Shown piece after piece: positions 13,582 through 27,640 of a DNA stretch of 64,000 nucleotides. Position 1 is the stretch's first letter. Every line of letters begins with the position of its first letter. The notes below the pieces were generated by a model. It was given only the letters and a program-made list of their open reading frames with translations, did not search any database and had not been told where the DNA came from. Made by a program: the position numbers and the translations under genes. The DNA comes from Chrysomallon squamiferum (Eukaryota > Mollusca > Gastropoda > Neomphalida > Peltospiridae), in assembly GCA_012295275.1 (NCBI GenBank), contig CM022677.1, positions 14,005,037 through 14,069,036 of the forward strand, in the 5' to 3' direction.

Positions 13582-14392
13582 ATGAATTTTATTTCAAATA
13601 TTTTAATTTACATTAAACCATTAAACCAAGTGTTTCCTCTGTACCTAGTGTTATCTTGAATAGAACAAAGATTAAAGAAGATTTATTTTAAGAAGTGTTT
13701 TATCTGTGTCAGTCACGCGGTCAGCAGATTGTTGGAGAGAAAAATATTTGATATCAGGTCTGTACTCATATTAAATCACTGAATTGTCAGAAAATTAGTT
13801 ACAACAGGGAAATTTTACTATTAGATATTCTGATTATTTTCTGTTGTCGCATAAGCCATATAGACACGAATATTACTTTTTGTTATAAATAGCAACATGT
13901 TCATGTAATAATTTTAGAATATGGAAGAGGGGGAAGAGATAACGGCTGCTTGACTACAACACACACACACACTCACACGCACACACATATATATACAAAC
14001 ATACATATATGCAGCAATAAATATAAACATATGCGTGTGTATATGTTTGTGTGCGAATTCATAATAAAATCATACGCTCACACATACTTATACATACATG
14101 CATATATGCTAGAAAAAAATGATATTGTGTGTGTGTGAGTGCGCGTGCGTATTTGATTTAATATGAATTCTTAGGTTCAGTAAAGTAAATCGCTGTCAAG
14201 ATATATGTATGATAATAATCACAAACGCACTGATTTGACCCAAAGTGAAAAAAAACGTCGTCTGCAAGCTTGTGATTCTAATTTACTTTAGAAAATGAAA
14301 ACAAATAAAATAAATAAATAAATAAATAAATGGACATTGATATATATTTTGTTTAAAAGCAGATCATTTGTTGAGAAATATTAATAATAATA

Positions 14393-14479
<87 letters not shown>

Positions 14480-14879
14480 AGCTGACTTTGTACTAAAGCA
14501 AATTTGTTCATCGCCAGATAAGAAAGGTGAGATAACGCAGAGAACTTTAGTCTTGACAAAACAGAGTAGTAGGTCTTGTTTCGCTCACTCGTGTTTTAAT
14601 AACAATTTAACAAACTGTACACAGATAACAAATATTTCAAACTATGATCGTAGAAATACTCGAATTTACAATATATAATATAGTTAATTAAAATGCAGCT
14701 AAATTTTATTAGATCAAAAATATGACTTTGGCAATTTCAGACGATTTACACTTATTACAATGAAATTAAAATTTACAGAACAATTTAGTTTTTACATGCA
14801 ACCACAGCATTAGCATTTGTATTAATATTAGCAGTGGTATAAGTAACAATAATAGTAGTAGATATAGTAGTAGTAGTAA

Positions 14880-14935
<56 letters not shown>

Positions 14936-15140
14936 AGACTAGTAGTTATAACAGCAGTAGTAATATTCTTAGGGTATGGATATATTTTTATATTATATTA
15001 ATATAATGTGTGTGTCTGCGTATCCTGTGTTTATTCTGTGTGTATGTGTGTATATGACTTTTAATTGTCGTTGTCTTAATTTCTCTTAAGTAATTTCATT
15101 CAGCATATATGTATGATGATGATAATAATACTAATAACAA

Positions 15141-15180
<40 letters not shown>

Positions 15181-15600
15181 TAACCCTTTTTAATTTTAAG
15201 TCCACCAGAAAGGCAGTATCTAACAAAAATAATAAACATAATAATAATTAAAAAATAATATTAATATTTAATAATAATAATAATAAAATAATAATTTGAA
15301 AAACATTCCATAGAATTCTCATAAAATCATACGTTTCCTATTGTAATTTTATTTATTTACTGTGTGCGTGTGTGAAACGTTAGCTTGTACTGAGTTTATC
15401 TCTAGACAATCAATTTAAGTTAGCCAAGTAAACATTACTCTTGACACGACAGATTAGTAAGTCACGTTATCACTGACACGTGTTTTAGTAATAAATTAAT
15501 TATACACGAGATGAACATACATAACTAAATATAAACAGAGTAAACAAATGTTAATATTTAAAATAAAATATGATCATAAAGAAATTTGAATTTACAAGAT
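13325..15600 (+). repeat. Three spaced copies of a ~250-bp repeat, two preceded by (CT)n
   Basis: A block with ttgactttgtactaaa, ctttagtcttg, acaaaacagattagtaggtc and acacgtgtttt occurs at about 13,325-13,520, 14,478-14,690 and 15,383-15,600. The first two copies directly follow long (CT)n runs (13,239-13,322 and 14,397-14,476). Each is followed by trinucleotide runs: (ATT)n at 13,516-13,580, (TAG)n at 14,862-14,936, (GTA)n at 15,633-15,661. Spacing is about 1.15 and 0.9 kb, consistent with an old tandem array of a composite unit. Confidence 0.7.
14397..14476 (+). repeat. (CT)n microsatellite
   Basis: Pure CT run of about 80 bp. Confidence 0.95.
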
Positions 15601-15631
15601 TAGAAATAGCAGTTGTTATTGTAATAGTTAC

Positions 15632-15662
<31 letters not shown>

Positions 15663-16423
15663 AAGGTGTAGCAACAGGGCTAGTATTAACACGTGCAGTA
15701 TTAGTAACACTGGTAACAGTATTGTGTAGTAGTAACAACAGTAATAATAGTAATAGCTATAGTAGAAGTATTGACAGTGGTAGTAGTCGTAGAATTAAAA
15801 GTAGTTTTATCAAATATAGTAACAGTAGTTAAAGTAACTGAAGTAAAGTACTAATAATAGTTTACTTGTATTGATATTAGTAGTGGTAGTAAAGCTGTAG
15901 CAGCACAGTACTATTAGCAGTTTTAGTAATAATAGTAGTAGTAACACTAGTAATAATGGTTGTAGAAGTATCTGTTGTCGTTTGTTCTATTTGTAAAATA
16001 TAATACAAGTTAACAGCAGTGAGAATGTTACAAAAAATGTTGTAATATTACAGGTAACAGTAGTTCTGATAAGTAAATATAAAAATACCCCACCATTATT
16101 TAAACAAAGCCGAACCTGCTGTTTTGTCTCATGTTAAAGAGAAAAGATAAACGTATTTTGTTGATGAGTAATCTTTTTAATTGACGTAATTGTCAGTTTA
16201 CTAAATAAGGCCATGCATTGTGACTGAAATACCTTACCTGAGTTTTATCTCCATCACGACATGATCAAAGTTCACTTCAAGCGGTTATATTAGATCACGT
16301 ATTTCTTTGTTTATCTCATACAACTGAAACCTGGTTTCCACGTTAACTCAGCTTCGTTGTCATCGCCCTGCTAGAAAATATCCATCCAAGTAAGAACTCC
16401 ATTTTATTTTATGAATGTTGTAT

Positions 16424-16427
<4 letters not shown>

Positions 16428-16499
<72 letters not shown>
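16428..16499 (+). repeat. (CT)n microsatellite
   Basis: Pure CT run of about 72 bp. The surrounding 15.6-17.8 kb has further TTA, GTA and CA runs and no convincing gene. A weak hydrophobic ORF at 17,334-17,552 starts at TTG and has no support. Confidence 0.9.
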
Positions 16500-16502
<3 letters not shown>

Positions 16503-16607
16503 AGAACTCATGTTGATGGAATACTTTCAAATTTTAGTTTTCTTGGATATGTGTATTTTTATATTTTTATTTATTTATTTATTTATTTATTACTGTTGTT
16601 GTTGATG

Positions 16608-16648
<41 letters not shown>

Positions 16649-17266
16649 TTGCTATGTTGATGTTATCAGTTTTATTGTATCGAGTTTGACCTCATGATAA
16701 ATAAATCAATTTATTTCACGTACATCGATTATTAAGTTTATTAGGTGCAGATAGAAATGTATGTAAACGTTATATCTTTTCACATCTAATCAAACACAGT
16801 GCAGTTTTCTAACAGTCCTTTTAAAAATCCAGAGAATTTTTTGAACAACACACACACACACACACACACATTTCAATCTTTTTCTTATTCACCATATTAT
16901 CTGAATGTTTAATTACTGTTTGATAGTATGTGCATGTGTATGTATATGTGCACAAACACACACACACACATATGCATTCATACATGGATATGTATATATT
17001 TCTGTTCTTCTTGTTTTGGAATACAAGAAAAAAAGAAGAAGAAATAACAAATAAATAAATGCATAACTAAAAAAACAACAAAAAATTTCTATCCAGTGGT
17101 TAAATACAGTATTTTTCTCTATCCTTCTACAAACGAATCGCTGTGTCTATTATTAGTACATGAATGAGATACTCGGATAACCATTGTAATTTTAATTAAT
17201 CTTCTACGTTAGTTATGATTTTTATTGCTGTTTACCACAAGATTAAAAATCTTTCAGAATTTTTAA

Positions 17267-17316
<50 letters not shown>

Positions 17317-17864
17317 CAAAAGAAAGATAAGCATTGAAGCTTACACCCTTCCTTTTTTCAGTTGGTATCTTCTTCTCACTGTGTGTTGTCTGTCAAAACC
17401 AACTTCAGTCACAAGTTGAAATTGCAGAGGACTACAGAACTATTTCCGGGTATTACATTTTTCATAAAGAAAAAAATATCGATTTAGATATTTATTTACC
17501 ATCACTACTACTGAGAAATTACCTGCAGGGCTTACGATATAATACGTTTTAAAATAAAATTTAAAACTTTGTTATATCGTATAAGTTTATTTATTTATTT
17601 ATACTTTTTTTATTCAGTAGTCATTTGTTTATTCTGAGATTTTGTAAACCTGACTTTATAATTATTTCAAAGAATACATTACTTCAGGTTTCTTTTACTG
17701 TACACGTACGAGTTGGATCATGAATAGCGAAATTATCTTGCAGCATTCATGTACACTCAGATGTTTATTTTGTTGTTTTTTACTACAGTCAGTGGTTTTC
17801 AACTGGTTTTCTTTGTTATCTCTAAATATTTATTATTATTATTATTATTATTATTCACACAGAT

Positions 17865-19993
17865 ATGGCAACAGCTGCAAACTCCGATGATAATCTTTCG
17901 TGCTGCATTTGTAGTGAACTTTTCAAGAAGCCGCGAATGTTAAACTGTGGACATTCGTTTTGCAGCAAATGCCTGCAGGACTATATAAGTCATAATTACA
18001 GCACAAACGACATAAAAATCACCTGCCCGTTCTGCAGGCAGGATGTCCACATCTCAGACAGCTCGAAACCAGTGAATACATGGGCAGATCAATTCCCTAT
18101 AAACCTTTCACTACAGAACGCCGCTAATGATCGGCTACAATCAAAGTTTTGTGAGTCAGCAGTGTTGTGTTTAGATTTGTCACAATAAAAAACTAAAAAA
18201 AAAAATTGAGTGATTGTTTAACTAAAAATATTTGTGATATGTATTAACCACGACAGCCTAAAGAAATAGAGGAAATTTTATTTAACATTTTCTACTCAGA
18301 ATTTTTAAAGTAGTTGATAAAATAAATTCTGAAACTTCACATTGCAGACATATATTTATTAATAATAAGTAGTCCTAGTTAATTAATTAATTCACTGATT
18401 GATTATTTATTTATTTATTTATTTATTTCAGCTCAAAAGGGAGATTACATTTCAATTCTGAGTTCTGTTTCTGAAAGTCTCAAAACCTTTAAAGAAGTTC
18501 TTCAGACAGAGATGGATGATATGATTGAGCAACTTCGCCAAGCCGTCGACATCAACGTCGTGGACACTGCAGAAGAGGTCAGAAGGATTGGTAACACACT
18601 AATCACAGATTTTACTGCCGCAGTCCACAAAGAACAAGACAGGTTAATAAGAGAAATAGAAAAATCTCAGAACTATGTAAACTCAGAAATAGACAAATTA
18701 TTCAATGAACACAAACATCTGATTGAGGAAAACGAAAAAATGATAAAATTGGGGGAAGATTTGCTGACAAGAAAATCAGAGTCAGATATAAAAATTAACA
18801 TTTCAAAATTCACCAAACTTCAAAACACAACTTCCGAGTTTTTGTTCAAATCTCGTTCCCAAATAGAAAAAGCAAAGTTTAAAATAAATCTGATAAAATC
18901 TGATAAAAAGGCAGAAATGTCAGTCCACATTGGAGAAATATCGACAAACATCCAAACAGACACACAGATAGACACACTCAAACACATACACACCATTTAC
19001 ACGGAAACACAACACACAGACACACAGATAGACAGACAGACAGACACACTCAAACACACAGACACCATTAACACAAAAACACAACATACAGACACACAGA
19101 TAGACAGACAGACAGACACACTCAAACACACAGACACCATTAACACAAAAACACAACACACAGACACACAGATAGACAGACAGACAGACACACTCAAACA
19201 CACAGACACCATTAACACAAAAACACTAGAAGATAAATTCAGTACTTGTCCGGATTCCCTGCTGGTGTCAGGTGCAGAAAAAAGCAAAATTGTTGTTAGT
19301 GATTATAACAATGTCTGTGTAAAATGTTTTTGTTTAGAAAGAAAATCACTGATAAAAAGATACGAAACTTCCTCTCCACGATTCGGTCTTGCTGAATCAC
19401 GTGATCAGCGGGGTGATGTTGTTGTTGTTGTTGCTGTGCCAGGTAAACGTAAAATATTGTTTTTAAATTTGAAAAACTTCAAACTGGTAAAAACAATTAC
19501 AACTGTTAAACGGTATCGATATATCGCTGTGTTACCTGGCAACCGTCTCGCGGTCACTGAGTACAATGGTCAGTGCTTGGACATACTGACAGACAGTGGT
19601 CAGCACATTAATTCTATCTCAACATATTTGATCCCCAGTCCGTGCAGTCTCACAGTTCATGATCAATGTCTGATTGTTGTGTCAAAGAAAGCAAATGAAA
19701 ACAGTTTAGTTTGTGTGACGTCATCAGGTGACGTCAGATGGGAGTCACGTGATTCCGACAAACTGAGAGACTTGAGAGGTGTTACATGTGACAGAGAGGG
19801 AAATATTTTTGTTTGTGATTATGATAGAAATTGTGTTGTTCAGGTGTCACAAGGTGGTAACATTACACGTGACATCCTCACTGACCAGGATGGACTGTCC
19901 GGACCTTGGTCTGTCTGTTGTGATGACAACAAACTGTACGTGGGAGAGTTCGACACCGGAGAAATAAAAATATTTACATGGTGTAAAAAGTAA
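17865..19993 (+). CDS. RING finger / coiled-coil / beta-propeller TRIM-like protein (left copy, intact)
   Basis: Two exons, 17,865-18,150 and 18,432-19,993, are joined across a 281-bp intron (ttttgtgagt donor, tttatttcag acceptor, phase 1) and encode 615 residues. Residues about 14-62 form a C3HC4 RING with CCIC, CGHSFCSKC and CPFC motifs, so E3 ubiquitin ligase activity is expected. No B-box is evident. A long coiled coil follows (about 105-250), then a Thr/Asp-rich 24-residue tandem repeat (TDTQIDRQTDTLKH...) at about 255-350, then a C-terminal region resembling an NHL-type beta-propeller (LLVSG, IAVLPGNRLAVTEY, GVTCDREGNIFVCDYDRN, NKLYVGEF). This layout matches the expanded TRIM2/3/56-like families of molluscs; the substrate is unknown. 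The start follows an (ATT)n run at 17,830-17,855. The right-arm copy is frameshifted. Confidence 0.9.
18955..19230 (+). repeat. Coding minisatellite, 72-bp unit
   Basis: Within the RING gene, a 72-bp unit encoding 24 residues (core DTQIDRQTDTLKHTDTINTK) occurs about four times, the first copy being diverged. It probably arose from CA/CAGA simple repeats. Its length is a multiple of three, so the frame is kept. The right-arm gene has only about two units. Antisense ORFs rich in VCLSVCVS are translations of this array. Confidence 0.9.
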
Positions 19994-20073
19994 ACTTCAA
20001 CCTGTTTGCTAAATTAGTTTCACTTTAACTGTTTTGAAGTTAAAAGACATTTCTTTCTTTACATGAATTGATA

Positions 20074-20079
20074 AATAAA
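20074..20079 (+). promoter_or_regulatory. Candidate polyadenylation signal of the RING gene
   Basis: AATAAA lies 81 bp after the stop codon. The mirrored sequence is conserved in the right arm near 61,765. Confidence 0.5.
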
Positions 20080-20315
20080 CAGAAAATGAGTTATATTATT
20101 TATTTACTTATTAATTTAGTTAATTAAGTAATTAATTTAGTTACTTTGTTTAATTTCATTTCTTTTTTTTATTAAATATAATACCTAATTCATCAATTCG
20201 TTATTATTTGTTTTAATTACGATTATTATTCTTAAAGTCTCGTTTAAAAATACTAAATTGCAAGATAAATTTCAAAACAAAATGTGATTTACTTTAAAAA
20301 TTTTCTCCCAGTTTT

Positions 20316-20317
<2 letters not shown>

Positions 20318-20392
<75 letters not shown>
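20318..20392 (+). repeat. (CT)n microsatellite
   Basis: CT run of about 75 bp; its mirror partner is the (GA)n run at 61,423-61,524. Confidence 0.95.
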
Positions 20393-20397
<5 letters not shown>

Positions 20398-20770
20398 TGT
20401 AAATTATTCTGTTATTTTTGTAGTTTATTTCAAGAAATTGTGTTATTAAATATATATATATATATATAAGTCCAGTGTAATCAAAATAAAACTGAAATAA
20501 AATATTTGTATGATAAAATAAAATTCTTCTGTCATTATTTCATTTAATTTTAAAACTATTTAACATTGTTTGTTGATATTCACCTATATATCTATATGTC
20601 TGTCTGTGTGTAAAATATAATGAATGTGTATAATATCAATGTAGAACTGTTATTATAAATTTATTATTAACAGCTAATACAGATTATTGGGGTGTTTTTG
20701 TGTGGAGGTTCCAAGGGTACTCAGCTATTCTATTTCATTTTATTTTTTATTTTTATTTTTGAAGAAGAAA

Positions 20771-20872
<102 letters not shown>

Positions 20873-21079
20873 AAAAATAAAATAGGAGAAACAACCGCAC
20901 GAAAGAAAAGTGCAAATAAAAATATAAAAACATAAATAAAATAACGATGTTTTAAAAACATGACTAAATATGTATACTGGAGATCTACAGACACGCGTTT
21001 TAAATCCGGGTGTTAGGGGTCGTGTTTCCTCTTTATTTACTGAGTACGTTCAAGTTAGTTTCTGAGCGGGCGCATCACC

Positions 21080-21665
21080 TATTAAAATATATTATTGTAA
21101 TTTCTATTAATGTCACTGTCGTTGCCGTCGTACCGGCGTTGCCCCTAACGTTATTGGTGTACTCCTCATTATTCCTTTTCATTTTTTACTCGCTGTTATT
21201 CTTATTTTCTGACCATTCCCATCTTATATTATGATTATCATCTCTATTAATGTCGCCGTCATTACCATCGTATGCGACGTTGTTCTTAACGTTCTCTGTA
21301 TTATTTTGCTTTTTATTAACTAGTATTCAAACTTTCTTAGTGTCCACAACCTATGTTAAAAAATATTATCGCTATTTTTATTAATGACGCCGTCGTAGTA
21401 GTGTTATTCTTTTGCGCTTTTTATTTCCTCATACTTTCTGAGCGGGCACATACTACGTTAAAATATATTAATGCAATTTCTATTAATGTCGCCGTCATTG
21501 CCGTCGTACCAGCGTTGTTCTGAACGTTTTGGTGTATCTATTAATGGGGTGATCGTAAAGGGGTTGTTCTTAACTTCTTAGTGTCCGCATCCCATTAAAA
21601 TGTAATATTAGTTTTTATTAATGTCGCCGTTGTTGTCGTAATAACGGTGTTGTTTCTAACGTTAT
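21080..21665 (-). repeat. GACGGC-core satellite, left-arm copy
   Basis: Four to five degenerate units of the family seen at 781-1536, here on the minus strand. Marks include tttctattaatgtc, gccgtcattgccgtcgta and tctgagcgggc. It is mirrored at 60,095-60,690, so it was present before the inverted duplication. Confidence 0.85.
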
Positions 21666-21669
21666 TACT

Positions 21670-22707
21670 TACTTAGTTATTAATTTAATTATTTATTTAC
21701 TTCTCTAGTTGTTAAACATAGAAAATAATCTTCTAGACAGGTATATACTATTTCAACCTATTAATAAATATTATGTTCTGCTTCTAGGACTAATGTTAAA
21801 TTACTGCTTCAAAAATGTCTTATTTCTATATTAAAAAATCTATCTGAAAAATGAAAGAAGCATGAAATTCCACTAGTGTTCATTAAAAAAGTATTTTCAA
21901 AAAATCACAAAAACATTATTAAAAATATGGAGAAATATTTCTATGCACAGTGACAGCAATGACAGACTTTCACTGGAATTGTCTCATTTATCTATGAGAA
22001 AGATTTTTATTTTTACTATATGAATCAAAGAAAAATGTCAACATGAAAACATTAATGAAATATACATATTTATATAATCTGTTCATTCTTTGAGTGTTTG
22101 AATGAAAGTAAAATATCTCATTCAGCTGTCTCTCTCATTCACTTAGCTGTCTTTATAACTTGTCTCTGTCTCATTTGTATCTCTAACTTGTCTCAGTCTA
22201 ATTCAGTTGTCTCTGCCTCATTCACTTGTTTCTATCTATCTCTATTTATAATTATTTTATTTATTTGTTGTTTATTATTAATTATTATTTTAGTTTTGTT
22301 TTTGTTTTTGCTTTTGCTTTAGGTTGGATATAGTTAGAAATTAAAGTGAAAAACAGAGCTAGAAGTGACTTCACTGTATTTCAAACTCAATGTGCAGCCA
22401 AGTTAACTAAATTTTCAGCATAATCAAAACAGTCTTAAGACAAAGTTGGACTATTGACATCTATAGTTTGTTAATCAAATGGTTGTTAGAATGAGTGAAA
22501 ATAAATATCAGATTTGTGGTTATTAGTAACTTAATTTTCACTACTAACAGATTTTGTAAAAAATATTTGATTATTGTTACTTCACTTAATATTTTATGAA
22601 GAGAGAATAAAAAATACAACTCACACCAGCTATTTCTAGAGAGAATTCATTTAAATTATGTAAAATAAAGTATTATTTTTATTTTATTATAATTATTATC
22701 TTCTTTA

Positions 22708-22746
<39 letters not shown>

Positions 22747-24008
22747 TATTCCTATTATTGTTATTTCCATTCTAGTTATTATTGTTATTATTATTACTAT
22801 TACTATTATTACTATTATTATTGTTGTTCTTGTTATTATTATTATTATAAATAATTGTGCCTGTCATTATTCACTGGGTTTCTTCACTTGGAAATAAAAC
22901 TAAACAACTTTCTTAGCTGAAATAGATGAGTTTTTTTTATTGCATACAAAGTAACATTAAACATGATAATGCCCATTTAACAATTTGTAAACTTTACCAT
23001 CATGATCATGTCTGTTTTTCATAAAGTACTATTCACACCAGCCCACAAAAACATTTACATATTATTTCAAGTTCAGTATGTGCCTTTACAATGTCTTTGT
23101 GTATGTTTTTACTGATCTAGGTTGCCAAATGGGAAATGTAATTAAATTTAAATACATTATAGGCCACCGAATACAAAATTTATATCATTTAAAATATATT
23201 TAAATTAATATGTTGACACTATCTAATTTTAATGAATTTTTGTTTTAGACAAAGGGAAATGTACATATATTTAAAACATTTTTAAATTAAAATGTCATAA
23301 CAATCTATTTTAATGAATGTTTAACGATATTGGCCAACAAGTAAGAAATCTGCATATAATTCTACATTTAAGATGTTAACGAAAATATATATATTTTTTA
23401 ATACATTTTTTAACAGACCATTAGGCCAACTAAAGGGAAATTATCTTATTCTTAAAGGTTTTAGTTTGTCTACAAATACAAAGTTTGCTGATGTGAAACT
23501 CTATTTCCAGATGTAATCAGCTGCAGAAACTGGTACATCTAAACATTCTGTAAATTTCTGAGTTATACAAACATATATACATCTTATTTCTTTTTATTCA
23601 TTCAAATTCAGACCATACTCTTAAATTGTGAAAGAGAACATTTTGTTTAATAATACAAGAATCATCTCTCACTTAGCAAAACAGCACTTTTGAAAACATA
23701 TTTATAAAAAAAATTAGATCACTTTTCATGATGTTAGAGTGCCACAAACAATTCAGTGTGATTCTAATTATGCATAATGAAGACACATATCACAAATAAG
23801 TTTTGCATATAATCAGCTAATAACAAATATTTTCAACACTTGTGAATTAAAAAAGCCTGACAGCTGGTGTAATATCATGATGAAACAAATACAGCATTTA
23901 GTTAAAATCAAAGATGGTGAATATTAATAAGAATTATTTTGCTAACAGTAGTAGTAGTAGTGGAAATAATAAAAATATAATAATACTAATGACAGTAATG
24001 TTAATAAA

Positions 24009-24045
<37 letters not shown>

Positions 24046-24400
24046 GAAGTTGTAATAACAATAATTATCTTAATATTATTAGCATAATAGCATAATAATA
24101 ATAATAATAAGAATAATAATAATAGTAATAATAAAAATAAAAATATTATAGAATTTTTACATTTCACCATTTGATATAAGACATTAACTTCAAAGAGTCT
24201 ATTTTCTGTCATTATCATTACAGAAATGACTCAAATAATGTTCTTAAACACTTAATAAAAATATTCATACTATATAATTAACCAATCCATTGAAAATATT
24301 ATAATATAGGATGGTTTAAATATAAAATTACAGTAAGATATTTTTTTCATGTTCACTAAGAGTGAATTACAAAGTCAATATTTAAAAAAAGATAAAATAG
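21670..24400. other. Intergenic arm sequence without a recognised gene
   Basis: AT-rich DNA with (ATT)n at 22,711-22,746 and (AAT)n at about 24,010-24,042. It is closely mirrored at 57.3-60.0 kb. ORFs here are low-complexity. No domain was recognised. Confidence 0.6.
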
Positions 24401-24419
24401 ATACATCTGTTTTCAATGA

Positions 24420-25430
24420 TCAATACAGATAGTAAACTACTTTTGATTGGCTAATATGTCTGAGAAAATCATTTTCATTGGTTTAAAAACAGTTGTCACA
24501 TATATTTTTATAGATAATACATAAATATCAAATGTGATATAAAACTGACATTTTAATTTTTATGTGATATTTTTCTTTGTCTGATGTCATGTTATAAAAC
24601 AGGATTGTTCATTGGTTAAAGCTCAGATCTATTCTACTGTTTGACTGGCCAGAAGCTCTAATAAATAAATAATTTCATTGGTTAATTATTAAAGCCATTC
24701 CTATTTTCATTGGTCAGCTGACAATCCAATCACCTCTCAGGATTTCATTTATAATTAAAGAGTTTTTTCTGTGCACAGTTTTCACTGTTTGATTCAAGTG
24801 CTGAGTTTAAAATGTAAATCCACTAAAACATTAACAAATATGTACAAAAATCTGCTAAGATGAACAATTCATTTTTTCTGAGACTGTTTCCTGTAATAAG
24901 ATTTCACTGGCTAGTGTGTTGTACCACTGTGTTGTATTGTTTCTTCAGATGTAACCGGTGATCCTTTGACACTGATTCACACAAACATTTTCTTTAGATC
25001 ATCAATGGTAATTTAAATGAAGTGTTTTCTGTAATGTCTGTTTTGTTCATTTTGGTCACAGACGTTTGTCAAAATAAACACAAAGTTCTTTCACAATAAT
25101 GTTTCATTTGCACATTTGTTTGAATGGTCCAAGGTATTGAATAATGTATGCCAATATTTCTCTGGCCTGAATTTTTCAAGAACAACACTGATTGGTTTTG
25201 GTGGTCATTTGTTACATTCATGATGATTGGTTTATTACAGATCAGTGGCCAGTCTTTTATTACAGACACCATGACTGGCTATTTTTAACTCTCAGATCAC
25301 CATGGTTACATGATTGGTAAATAACAAACTTTTTTACCAGTCTTTTCTTACAGACACAGTGACTGGATAACAGAACTCTCAGAATTTTGTTACAATCATA
25401 GTGATTGGTTAATTTAAAATCCCAGATCTG
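24420..25430 (-). other. MCC 3' flank with reiterated CCAAT-type repeats
   Basis: Downstream of the MCC stop on the minus strand, the motif ccaat (attgg on plus) recurs at least nine times in about 1 kb, with ccagtca variants. Examples on plus are near 24,445, 24,477, 24,610, 24,677, 24,710, 25,190, 25,224, 25,312 and 25,404. Neighbouring copies share flanks such as aaccaatca and tctgtaataaaa, suggesting a decayed tandem repeat of about 50-60 bp. The right arm has the same array at 56,150-57,170. It may lie in the 3' UTR. Confidence 0.6.
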
Positions 25431-27594
25431 CTATAATGAAGTCTCATTGGTTGGTGGCCTAACAGTGTCTATCTCAAGCACTTCAATTCTTTGTTTGAGC
25501 AGTTTTATCTGTCTCTCGTAGCGATCTGTCATCCCCTGTAACTGAGTCTCAAGTTTCTTCAGCTTGCTCTGGTACTTCTTCTTTGCTTTATCAAACGCTG
25601 ATATCAAGGCACTGTAAGAAAAGAAATAAATGAAAAAAAAAAAAATATATATATAAATAAATAAATTAATAAAATAAAATAAAATATTATTATTTAAAAT
25701 TAGTTTATAGTATTAAGGCACTATGGGGGAAAACAAAGGAAAATGAAAAGAATATAAAATTAGAATATGTTATTTATGTTACAAAAATACTAATCATATA
25801 AAGGAACTACAAAAATAAAATTAAAAAGCTATGTAACTATTATGTTAATTTGATTTAAAAATAAAAATAATATAGCAATGCTTTATAAAATAAAGTGAAA
25901 TAAGAAGATGTAAAATTAAATCATTTATATTACAAAAATACTATACAATAAAATTAAAAACATTAGAATAATAATGATATCAAGACATTACAGGGCAAAA
26001 AATAAAGTAAAATAAAGATTAGATATGTCAATTATATTACAGAAATACTAATGCTATCACTACAAAACATTACAAAACATTACAAAAAAAAACAAAACAA
26101 AAATTAGATGCAATTTATGTTAGAAATATATAAATGTTAATAACAACAATATTAGTAAAAGTGATTTTAGTACTGCACAAAAAACTCTTCCACAAAAAAT
26201 CCCAGACAGAAAAAGCAATGACATTATGTCAATTTATATACTGTTTATATAATTATAATATTCATATAATAAGTTTATAATAAAAATGTCTCAAAATATA
26301 ATTTGAATTTCTGTTTGAAACGAGTGTATGTGTTTACATATATCAATGTTTATTGTAGAACATGAAGATTATGCATGACATGCATACACCTGTATGTTTA
26401 CCTGTTAGCTCGTTTCAGGTCATTGACAAACTCTGCTGACTGCTGATGTCTGATTTCTGAGTTTTTAGAGATTTTCTCTAGAGCAGCCACTAACTCTTGT
26501 ACTCTGAATTTGAGTCGTTTTTCTCTTCTGAGTGACTCACACAGGTCCTGAGCTATCTCCATTACATCATTCGATCTCAACTCACAGATAGCTGGCACTG
26601 TCAGCTCATCATCTTCATCATCCTGATGATAAACAATTATTCATTAAGAACTTTAGTAATTATGAAAGCTATCAAATTATCATCTTTATGATGATGATAA
26701 TAATGAAAACTTGATTGTTGTCTGTTCCTTACCTTAACACCTTGATGAATCAAAATTTAAAACATTTAAAAAATAATAATTACAAATGTTTTCAATTAAT
26801 TATTATCATAATGATACATTTAAAATTTAAAAAGTAATTATGAAAAAGAGTATCAGTGGTTATGGCATACAAAATCAATATTATGATATAACCTATCATT
26901 ATTACCTATTATTATTACATTCTGTTGCACTCAGTATTCTTAGAAAGATACAATTTAAAATTATAATAAAGAACTGTGATAAACAGTATCAGTAGTTATG
27001 ACACAATGATCTATACAGTAAGTTTGTATTATTTGGTTTTCTCTGTTTATATGAACAAGTCACTTTATTTAGAATACTTACATAATAAAATAAACAGACA
27101 TATTCTATAAATATTATTTAGATTTTTTTCTTTTTAAATCAGGTTTAAAACACACAAACATGTGACAAATAATAAAATAAATAATGTGACATATCTACTG
27201 TGTATGTTATTATTATATTTGGTTCCCCTGTTTATATAATTATATCTGTCTAACTACTAGAAGAGATAAAGTAAGAGAAAATCACATGTTTCTGTTTGCC
27301 CAGTCTGTTTATATAAAGTAAGAGAAAATATTGTGTTTGCTCTGTCTAACTATATATATATATACTGTCTAAAGATATATATATGTTTGCCCAGTCTGTT
27401 TATATAATTATATATATATATACTGTCTAACTTAGAAGAGATAAAGAGATAAATAAAACAGAGATAATCACATGTTTGTGTTTGCCCAGTCTGTTTATAT
27501 AATTATATATATATATACTGTCTAACTTAGAAGAGATAAAGTGATAAATAAAACAGAGATAATCACATGTTTGTGTTTGTCCAGTCTGTTTATA

Positions 27595-27640
<46 letters not shown>

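Noticed and set aside
17334-17552. Possible secreted peptide with a hydrophobic N-terminus
   Set aside because: It starts at TTG, has no recognised motif, and lies in simple-repeat-rich DNA.
18920-19287. Antisense Cys/Val/Ser-rich ORFs, also near 62,480-62,881
   Set aside because: They lie opposite the coding minisatellite of the RING gene and reflect its periodicity.
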